Shown here: positions 58,002 through 64,000 of the stretch, one piece after another
Layout: each line of letters begins with the position of its first letter
Numbering within the stretch: the stretch's first letter is position 1
Source of the DNA: Glutamicibacter sp002979865
Lineage (GTDB): Bacteria; Actinomycetota; Actinomycetes; Actinomycetales; Micrococcaceae
Reading direction: 5' to 3'
DNA: 64,000 bases
Assembly: GCF_050030965.1 (NCBI RefSeq)
Contig: NZ_CP188297.1
Location: forward strand, 1,674,001-1,738,000
Position numbers and translations under genes: made by a program
Notes under the pieces: generated by a model
What the model saw: the letters and a program-made list of their open reading frames with translations, nothing else
What the model was told of the DNA's origin: nothing
The model's database searches: none

Positions 58002-59372
58002 TCAGGCGTTCAGCTTTGCGTTGGACGGCGCTGACGCGGCTGCCTTGGGAGGCAGGGCGGCGCCTTCCGGGCTGATGCGGATGGCGACCAGTCCGACGAT
58101 CAGGATTGCCACCCAGAAGATGCCTACGGCGGTGATGCCGAAGCTGACGGCCAGCGCGGTGCAGATCATCGGGGTGAAGCCGGCCCCAAGGGTCGAGGAG
58201 CCCTGGTAGGCCAGCGAGGCGCCGGTGTAGCGGACATCAGCTGGGAACAGCTCGGAGATGTAGGCGCCGATCGGTCCGGCCAGGATGCCCTGGATGACGC
58301 CGTTGCCGACGATGACTGCAACTGCGAAGCCCCAGCCGGTGCCGTTGCTCATCAGGAAGACTGCCGGGAAGGCCCAGAGGATGCCGGCGGTGCCGCCGAT
58401 GGTCAGGATCATCTTCCGGCCGTACTTGTCCGAGAGCTTGGCGGCCAGCAGGCAGACCACGATGGTGACCATGGCCGCGTAGCCCTTGGTGTTCAGCACA
58501 AAGGAGCGGTCCACGCCCTGGGCCGCGGCTTCGGAAACGCCCCACGAAGTCAGCACGCCCTGGCAGGTGTAGAAGCCAAGGGAAGCGATCAGGGTGATGA
58601 TGACGGTGCGCGAATGGTTCTTCAGCACCAGCGAGATAGGAGTCTTGCGCTCCTGCTTGCGCTCGGCGGCCTTGGCATCCAGCTCCTGGAAGACCGGAGT
58701 TTCTGCGACCTTCAGGCGGATCACCATGCCGATGATGATCAGGACTGCCGAGAAGATGAACGGAATGCGCCAGCCCCATTCCAGGAACGCATCACCGGTG
58801 GAGAAGGAGATGAAGGAAACCAGGAAGGTGGCCAGCAAGCCACCGGCCGGTGCGCCGGCGTTAGCGAAGGAAGCTGCGAAACCGCGCTTGGAAGCGGGTG
58901 CATGTTCCAAGGCCATCAGGGTGGCGCCGCCCCATTCGCCGCCAACTGCGACTCCCTGGACCACGCGGAGCAAGACCAGGATGACCGGGGCAGCTGCGCC
59001 AATGGTTGCGGTAGTCGGCAATAGGCCAATGGCAACGGTGGCTACGCCCATCATCATCATGGAAAGCACCAGCATCTTCTTGCGGCCAAGGCGGTCGCCG
59101 AAGTGGCCGAAGACGATGCCGCCCAGCGGGCGGGCAATGTACCCGACGGCCAAGGTGCCGAAGGAGGCGAAGAGTGCCAAGCCCGGGCTCAGGTTGCCGA
59201 AGAAGACCTTGTCGAAAATCAGCGACGCCGCAGTGGCGTACAAGATGAAGTCGTAGTACTCGATGACGCTGCCCAAGAAGCTGGATCCGAGAATGCGGCG
59301 CAAATCCTTGGTGTTGAGGGAGTCGCTTGGCTCCATTGCCGGCACTGGCTGGTTCTGTTGCGAGTCGGACAC
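58002..59372 (-). CDS. MFS transporter, metabolite:H+ symporter (MHS) family
   Basis: The 456-residue protein has about twelve hydrophobic segments with MHS-family signatures: SVIEYYDFILYATAASLIF in TM1, ARPLGGIVFGHFGDRLGRKKMLVL, RVVQGVAVGGEWGGATLM and ELFPADVRYTGASLAYQ. Relatives take up organic acids and aromatic acids (ShiA, ProP, KgtP types). It is divergent from the HpaB operon and upstream of the LLM gene, so uptake of the substrate of one of these is likely. The GTG start at 59372 has AGGAAGG nine bases upstream. Confidence 0.87.
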   Translation of the reverse strand: MSDSQQNQPVPAMEPSDSLNTKDLRRILGSSFLGSVIEYYDFILYATAASLIFDKVFFGNLSPGLALFASFGTLAVGYIARPLGGIVFGHFGDRLGRKKMLVLSMMMMGVATVAIGLLPTTATIGAAAPVILVLLRVVQGVAVGGEWGGATLMALEHAPASKRGFAASFANAGAPAGGLLATFLVSFISFSTGDAFLEWGWRIPFIFSAVLIIIGMVIRLKVAETPVFQELDAKAAERKQERKTPISLVLKNHSRTVIITLIASLGFYTCQGVLTSWGVSEAAAQGVDRSFVLNTKGYAAMVTIVVCLLAAKLSDKYGRKMILTIGGTAGILWAFPAVFLMSNGTGWGFAVAVIVGNGVIQGILAGPIGAYISELFPADVRYTGASLAYQGSSTLGAGFTPMICTALAVSFGITAVGIFWVAILIVGLVAIRISPEGAALPPKAAASAPSNAKLNA

Positions 59373-59530
59373 GACGAGAACCCTTCCTGATCGCTGATGT
59401 GACTTAAGCCATAGTGGCCCATTTCACTAACCTTGTCCACTTTTTACGCATTTTAAGACAGATAATATTTTCTTCAGCCCTTGAAAACCGCGTGATCCTG
59501 CGGGTTTGAAAAAATTCTTCGACTCAGAGC

Positions 59531-59558
59531 TTGATCTGGGTCACATAAGTTATATAAA
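59531..59558 (+). promoter_or_regulatory. Promoter of the HpaB-PrpD-reductase operon
   Basis: TTGATC at 59531-59536 and TATAAA at 59553-59558 are 16 bases apart, giving a leader of about 55 bases before the ATG at 59620. The AT-rich stretch AGTT-ATATA-AACT across the -10 box is symmetric and could bind a regulator. Confidence 0.55.
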
Positions 59559-59619
59559 CTGATGCACAGAATATATTTTTGAACCCGCTCAGCGGGACGC
59601 CCGATAAGGAGCAGCGAAG

Positions 59620-61116
59620 ATGAGTGCACGCACTGGAGAGCAGTACCTGGCAGGGCTCAAGGATTCCCGCGAGGTCTGGCTGGGCGATCAGCGCATTGAC
59701 GTCACCGAGCACCCGGCATTTGCCGGCTCGATCAACGGCATGGCCGCCTACTTCGACTACCAGCACAAGTACGCCGATGACTGCCTGATGAACGACGAAC
59801 AGACCGGCGAACAGCACAACGTCTCCCTGCTGCGTCCCAAGAACGCAGAAGACATCGCCCGCCGCCACCGCGCGTTCGACCGCCTGGCCCGCTACTCCAA
59901 TGGCATGCTCGGACGCACCCCCGACTACGTCAACGTGGTGCTCGCCGGCCACGCCTCGCGCCCGGACATCTTCGCCAAATCCGGCGACCCGGTCTACTAC
60001 GAGCGCCTGGAGAACTACTGGCGCCATGTGCAGGAAAACGACCTGGCGCTGACCCACACCATCGTGCACGCGGCCATCGACAAGTCGGTCGGCGAACTGC
60101 AGGGCATCAATGAAGAGCTGACCCTGCGCGTGGTGGACCGCACCGCTGAAGGCCTGATCGTGCGCGGCGCGAAGATGCTCGCCACCCTGGGCCCGATCGC
60201 CGACGAGCTCTATGTCTACCCGGCGGTGCCCATCCAGAAGGGCTACGAGGAATACGCGCTGTCCTTCGCGATCCCGGTCGCCACCAGCGGCGTGGTCTCG
60301 GTCTGCCGCGACCACTACGGCGTGGACCAGCCGGTAGTGGACAAGCCGTTCTCCTCGCGCTTCGACGAGCAGGATGCGGTCATCATCTTCGACGACGTGC
60401 TGGTCCCTTGGGATCGCGTGTTCATCGACGGCCAGCTCGATGTCTACAATTCCCTGAACGCCGGCACCGCCACCGGCAACACCCAGCAGCAGACCGCCAT
60501 CCGCGCCTCGGTGAAGCTGGAGTTCGCCTACGACCTGTGCGTGCAGATGGCCAAGGTCACCGCCACCGACAACAAGCCGGACACCGCATCGATGCTCGGC
60601 GAGATCTATTCCTACCTGCGCATCGCCCGCGCCGTGATCCACTCGGCCGAGGTCAACGCGTCCGAATGGGGCGGCGGGGCGTTCTTCTGCCACGACGACA
60701 TCTCCGCGCTGCGCACCATGATGCCCATCTGGATGGCCCGCGTGAACGACATCATCAAGTCCATGGGCAGCCACAACCTGCTGGCCACCCCGACCGCGGC
60801 CTCCTTCGAGGACCCGCGCCTGGGCCCACTGCTCAAGAAGTACCTGCCGGGAGCCAACGGCATCGCGCCGGAGGAACGCGCCAAGATCTTCCGCACCGCT
60901 TGGGACTTCGCCGGATCCGCCCTGGGCAGCCGCATCGAACTGTACGAGCGCTTCTACCTGGGGTCGGTCAGCCGTGCCCGCGGGCTGGATCACCGCAAGG
61001 CACAGATGAAGGGCGAGACCGGTGCCTTCGAGGCGATGTTCGCCGAGGTGGGCATCAGCCCGGTGATCGCCGAGCAGGCCGCACTGGACCTGGACGCCGC
61101 GGCAACGCGCGCCTAG
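59620..61116 (+). CDS. HpaB-family FADH2-dependent aromatic monooxygenase
   Basis: The 498-residue protein belongs to the 4-hydroxyphenylacetate 3-monooxygenase (HpaB) oxygenase family: MSARTGEQYLAGLKDSREVWLGDQRI at the start, ARHRAFDR-like region, then SRFDEQDAVIIFDDVLVPWDRVFIDG and a C-terminal helical domain. It hydroxylates phenols ortho or para using FADH2 from a separate reductase; chlorophenol and nitrophenol enzymes are in the same family, so the substrate is open. GGAGCAG precedes the ATG. The reductase is encoded two genes downstream in the same operon. Confidence 0.9.
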   Translation: MSARTGEQYLAGLKDSREVWLGDQRIDVTEHPAFAGSINGMAAYFDYQHKYADDCLMNDEQTGEQHNVSLLRPKNAEDIARRHRAFDRLARYSNGMLGRTPDYVNVVLAGHASRPDIFAKSGDPVYYERLENYWRHVQENDLALTHTIVHAAIDKSVGELQGINEELTLRVVDRTAEGLIVRGAKMLATLGPIADELYVYPAVPIQKGYEEYALSFAIPVATSGVVSVCRDHYGVDQPVVDKPFSSRFDEQDAVIIFDDVLVPWDRVFIDGQLDVYNSLNAGTATGNTQQQTAIRASVKLEFAYDLCVQMAKVTATDNKPDTASMLGEIYSYLRIARAVIHSAEVNASEWGGGAFFCHDDISALRTMMPIWMARVNDIIKSMGSHNLLATPTAASFEDPRLGPLLKKYLPGANGIAPEERAKIFRTAWDFAGSALGSRIELYERFYLGSVSRARGLDHRKAQMKGETGAFEAMFAEVGISPVIAEQAALDLDAAATRA

Positions 61117-61131
61117 GGAAGCAGGAAAATC

Positions 61132-62562
61132 ATGGCTAACCCGACGCCCGATGTGCTCGACGCGCTGCTCGAGCACCTGCTGGAAACCCAGTACGGCCAG
61201 CTGCCGACGGCCACGATCCAGCGCGTGAACCAGCGCCTGCTGGATTCGGTGGGCGTTGGGCTGGCAGGGCACCGCGCCGACGACATTGCCGGACTCATCG
61301 AAGCGGCGCAGGCCTGGGGCCACGGCGATGAAGCAACCGTGCTGGGTACCGGAATCAAGCTTCCGGCCACCTCCGCGGCCTTCGTCAACGCGGCCCTGAT
61401 CCGCTCCTTCGACTTCGAGCCGGTGGAAGCCGAAGGCCCGGCCGGCAAGCAGGTCGCCGCCCACATCTCCGGAACCACCGTGGCCGTCGTGCTGGCCCTG
61501 GCCGAAGCCACCGGCGCCACCGGAGAAGAAGCACTGGCCGCGCTGGCGCTGGGCGATGACCTGGCAGCCCGCCTGGCCATCGCCGGCGGCTTCGACGTGT
61601 ACTCGGGGCAGGATAATACCGGCACCTTGAATGCCCTGGCCGCCGCTGGAATCGCCAGCCGGATGCTGGGCCTGGACAAGGCGCAGGCACGCCATGCCAT
61701 CGGCATTGCGGTCAACCAGGCTTCGGGCAATGTGGCGGCGATCTTCGATGGGGCCAACGGCTTCAAGCTGCCCATGGCCTTCGCAGCCCGCTCCGGAATT
61801 TCCGCCGCGCAGCTGGCCAAAGCCGGCATGAAGGCGGCGGATGATCCGCTGACCGGCAAGCACGGCTACTTCCAGCTGTTCGGCATCGACGCGCAGCCGG
61901 AACTGGCGGTGGCGGATCTTGGCGTGAGCTTCCATGGGGACTGCACGATCAAGCCCTTTGCCAGTTGCCGGGCCGCGCAGCCTTCGCTGCAGGCCTGCGC
62001 GGAACTGGTGGCCGACGGCACGGTGGGCTACAAGGACATCGTATGCCTCACCGTCCACCTGAGCGAGCGGACCCTGAACGGATTCGTCGGGGCGCGCTTC
62101 GAGGCGGGGGACACCCGCACCGTGGCAGCCCTGTTCTCGGTGCACGCCACCGCGGCGATCGCCTTGATCCGCGGAACGGTTCGCCCCGAGCACCTGACCG
62201 CCAGCGCGCTGGCGGACCCGGAGCTGGCGCAGATGCTCGGGCGCATCGAGCTAGCCGGCACCCTGCCTAACAGCCAGCGGCTGACGGCGGAGATCACTGC
62301 ACGGCTGCGCAGCGGCGAGGTGCGCCACGTGCGCGTGGAGCACCCGGACGGAAACATCTTGCGCACACCCCTGGAGCATGACCAGGTAGTTGCGAAGTTC
62401 TCGAAGAATCTCGAGTTCTCGCATCCAGAACTGGCAGCACGCAAGGACGCGTTGCAGCACCAGCTCGAACACCTCGCCAGCGCACCGGATCTGACTGATC
62501 TGATGGCGGCGCTGGACCCCGCTAGAAACTTCACCCCGAATTACCAGGAGCAACTCCCATGA
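61132..62562 (+). CDS. MmgE/PrpD family protein in a monooxygenase operon
   Basis: The 476-residue protein has the MmgE/PrpD fold: RLLDSVGVGLAGHRADD, NAALIRSFDFE, KQVAAHISGTTVAVVLALAEATGATGEEALAALALGDDLAARL and HGDCTIKPFASCRAAQP. Known members are 2-methylcitrate dehydratase and cis-aconitate decarboxylase, and their substrates are small polycarboxylates. It lies between the HpaB oxygenase (15 bases before) and the reductase (ATGA overlap), a place where such a gene is not expected. A dehydratase, isomerase or decarboxylase acting on a ring-derived acid is a possible function. Confidence 0.87.
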   Translation: MANPTPDVLDALLEHLLETQYGQLPTATIQRVNQRLLDSVGVGLAGHRADDIAGLIEAAQAWGHGDEATVLGTGIKLPATSAAFVNAALIRSFDFEPVEAEGPAGKQVAAHISGTTVAVVLALAEATGATGEEALAALALGDDLAARLAIAGGFDVYSGQDNTGTLNALAAAGIASRMLGLDKAQARHAIGIAVNQASGNVAAIFDGANGFKLPMAFAARSGISAAQLAKAGMKAADDPLTGKHGYFQLFGIDAQPELAVADLGVSFHGDCTIKPFASCRAAQPSLQACAELVADGTVGYKDIVCLTVHLSERTLNGFVGARFEAGDTRTVAALFSVHATAAIALIRGTVRPEHLTASALADPELAQMLGRIELAGTLPNSQRLTAEITARLRSGEVRHVRVEHPDGNILRTPLEHDQVVAKFSKNLEFSHPELAARKDALQHQLEHLASAPDLTDLMAALDPARNFTPNYQEQLP

Positions 62563-63704
62563 GCATCACCAACTTTGAATCGGTCACCCCAGTAGACATG
62601 AACACCTTCCGCAACGTCGTAGGCCACTTCGCCTCCGGTGTCACGGTGATCACCACGGCCGTGGACGGCCAGCTCTACGGCACCACCGCTTCGGCAGTGT
62701 CCTCCCTGTCGATGGAACCGCCAATGATGCTCGCTTGCCTGAACCGCTCCAGCTCCACCCATGACCGGGTAGTTGAAGCAGGCGTCTTCGGCATCAACAT
62801 CCTGGCCGAGGACCAGGGCGCGCTGGCCTTCCACTTCGGCCGCAAGGGCGAGGACAAGTTCGCTACCGTGCCGCATACCCTCTCCGCGGAGGGCATCCCG
62901 CTGATTGACGGCGCATTGGCCACGATCGTATGCCATGTGGCCGAAACCCCGACCGGCGGTACCCACACCGTTTTCCTGGGACTGGTCAGCCACGCTGAAG
63001 CCCATGACCGCGAACCGCTGGCCTACTACCGCGGAACCATGGGCCGCCTGGAGCCGACCAAGGAGTTGGGTGCCTACCAGGCCACCCGCACCTGGGTGCT
63101 GCTGCGCACCAGTCCACTGGGCGAAGACCTCGACGTGGATGCCATCGCCGCGGCTTCCCGGGCCGACGCTGATCATGTAGCCAACGCGCTGGTGAAGCTG
63201 GAAAGCGAGCACCTGGTCTTCCGCACCGAAAGCGGAAAATACCAGCCAAAGCCGATTACCGCAGAATTGACCGATTCGGCCTACGACTCGCGCGCCACCA
63301 TCGAGTCCGGGGTGATCGCCTCGCACCTGGGCAAGATTTCCGAAGAGACCATTTCCAGCCTGCGCGAGATCACCGCGAAGCTGGCTGACCTGCGTGAGAC
63401 TTCGGAATCCGACCTGGAAGAGTTCTTGGCCCTGAATGTCGCCTACCACGATGCTCTGGTTGGCGTTGCCGGCTCCAGCCAGCTGGTGGATTCCTTCCGC
63501 CGTTTGGGAATTGGCACCGTCTGGCGCCAAGCGCTGACCGCAGAGCAGTGGTCGCGCCAGCTGGACCACCGCCACGTTGCAGAATTGACCGAAGCGCTGG
63601 CTGCCGGTGACGCGCCAGCGGCCCAGGCAGCGCTTGCCGCGCACACCGAGTTCGGCAAGGCGCTGGCTCGTGAAGCAGTGGCCCGCCATGGCGGCCAGGT
63701 CTAG
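62559..63704 (+). CDS. Flavin reductase fused to winged-helix and FCD-like domains
   Basis: Residues 1-165 of this 381-residue protein are an HpaC-type flavin reductase (MNTFRNVVGHFASGVTVITT, GTTASAVSSLSMEPPMMLACLNRSSSTHD). Residues about 178-232 look like a winged helix (VDAIAAASRADADHVANALVKLESEHLV and a YQPKP wing). Residues about 240-370 resemble an FCD domain, with Asn293 and His297 (NVAYHDAL), His339 (DHRHVAEL) and His362 (AAHTEF). The reductase would supply FADH2 to the HpaB enzyme, and the added part resembles a whole GntR/FCD regulator. Typical HpaC is about 170 residues. The start overlaps the PrpD stop (ATGA). Confidence 0.88.
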   Translation: MSITNFESVTPVDMNTFRNVVGHFASGVTVITTAVDGQLYGTTASAVSSLSMEPPMMLACLNRSSSTHDRVVEAGVFGINILAEDQGALAFHFGRKGEDKFATVPHTLSAEGIPLIDGALATIVCHVAETPTGGTHTVFLGLVSHAEAHDREPLAYYRGTMGRLEPTKELGAYQATRTWVLLRTSPLGEDLDVDAIAAASRADADHVANALVKLESEHLVFRTESGKYQPKPITAELTDSAYDSRATIESGVIASHLGKISEETISSLREITAKLADLRETSESDLEEFLALNVAYHDALVGVAGSSQLVDSFRRLGIGTVWRQALTAEQWSRQLDHRHVAELTEALAAGDAPAAQAALAAHTEFGKALAREAVARHGGQV

Positions 63705-63731
63705 GCGTTGAGGCGATAGCCACTGTGGAAA

Positions 63732-63771
63732 GGCGGCAGGTTGGAAGATCCAGCCTGCCGCCGTGGCTTTT
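63732..63771 (+). terminator. Rho-independent terminator after the reductase gene
   Basis: GGCGGCAGG at 63732-63740 pairs with CCTGCCGCC at 63754-63762, with an extended outer pairing (GCCAC/GTGGC) and TTTT at 63768-63771. It also lies at the end of the convergent SnoaL-like gene. Confidence 0.8.
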
Positions 63772-63790
63772 AAAGCGTCGAAGTGCGGGC

Positions 63791-64000
63791 CTATTGCGCT
63801 GTGGCCCCGACAAAGAGGCGCAGCTTCCACTGGCCGCCGGTCTTGGCCCACACCGTGCGGTTGGCAGTTGCCAGATGCTTTTCGACGCCTCCGGAAATCA
63901 GATGCATTTTCATGCTGCCTTCGACGACCACCACGTTGCCCTCCTGGGTAACGGACTCGAAGTCGTGGCTGAGCGCCAAATATTCGACGGCCCCGGAACC
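63791..64000 (-). CDS. SnoaL/DUF4440-like protein, partial
   Basis: Only the C-terminal 69 residues are inside the window; the frame is open to the right edge. The sequence EYLALSHDFESVTQEG, VVVVEGSMKMHLISGG and ATANRTVWAKTGGQWKLRLF matches the NTF2-like SnoaL/DUF4440 pattern of strand-rich C-termini. Function cannot be given. It is convergent with the HpaB operon. Confidence 0.65.
   Translation of the reverse strand, partial: GSGAVEYLALSHDFESVTQEGNVVVVEGSMKMHLISGGVEKHLATANRTVWAKTGGQWKLRLFVGATAQ

Noticed and set aside
59524..62193. 889-codon minus-strand frame opposite the HpaB and PrpD genes
   Set aside because: It spans two unrelated well-supported genes on the other strand and has repetitive composition typical of an antisense shadow.

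Overview
The window is about 64 kb of high-GC actinobacterial DNA. Codon use, gene families and a dense catabolic layout suggest Micrococcaceae (Arthrobacter, Glutamicibacter or Paenarthrobacter-like). This placement is an inference; there is no rRNA or other marker gene in the window, and I saw no tRNA, CRISPR array, transposase or integrase.

Layout. (1) 1-6740: a complete L-rhamnose operon (mutarotase, isomerase, sugar-porter MFS, bifunctional rhamnulose-1-P aldolase/lactaldehyde dehydrogenase, rhamnulokinase), with a promoter, a LacI-type operator and a strong terminator. (2) 6737-15034: a methyltransferase; an etfB-etfA-cytochrome b operon whose last protein has a long Pro/Ala arm carrying one motif three times; hypothetical and DUF1801 proteins; an MFS exporter. 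(3) 15073-23774: benABCD, benK and a LuxR-type benR (benzoate to catechol). (4) 24033-27138: a DUF222/HNH nuclease, a membrane protein, a second DUF1801 protein and a small ORF. (5) 27256-30610: catR-catB-catC-catA (catechol to 3-oxoadipate enol-lactone), which continues the ben pathway. (6) 30980-37782: an acyl-CoA ligase, then a processive GT2 glycosyltransferase with a small membrane partner, an EAL protein and a GGDEF protein (probable c-di-GMP-controlled exopolysaccharide), then a SulP transporter. (7) 37783-40903: a gene-poor, AT-richer stretch with a frameshifted secreted protein, a gene fragment and two copies of a hairpin-plus-tail repeat. (8) 40904-44249: an MFS exporter with a divergent MarR regulator around a 37-bp near-palindrome, a third repeat copy, and glycerate kinase. 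(9) 44253-52741: a second aromatic locus with a Baeyer-Villiger monooxygenase, carboxylesterase, extradiol dioxygenase, FAH-family hydrolase and class A flavin monooxygenase, bounded by two paralogous GntR/FCD regulators. (10) 53022-59372: a decayed SDR fragment, a small membrane protein, a VAO-type phenol oxidase with a divergent LysR, an LLM-class monooxygenase and an MHS transporter. (11) 59620-63704: an HpaB-type FADH2 monooxygenase, an MmgE/PrpD protein and a flavin reductase, then a partial SnoaL-like gene at the right edge.

How the genes fit together. Benzoate goes through ben and cat to the 3-oxoadipate pathway; the later pca genes are not here. Regions 9-11 look like a peripheral route for 4-alkylphenols or aryl ketones: VAO oxidation at the benzylic carbon, alcohol dehydrogenation (perhaps by the SDR that is now broken), Baeyer-Villiger oxidation to an aryl ester, ester hydrolysis to a phenol or hydroquinone, ring hydroxylation and extradiol cleavage. 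This route is inferred from family membership and gene order.

The most unusual feature is that two electron-transfer components carry C-terminal domains resembling the FCD effector domain of GntR regulators. BenC ends in an FCD-like domain, and the flavin reductase at 62559-63704 ends in a winged-helix-like segment followed by an FCD-like domain. Two free-standing GntR/FCD regulators lie in the same window.
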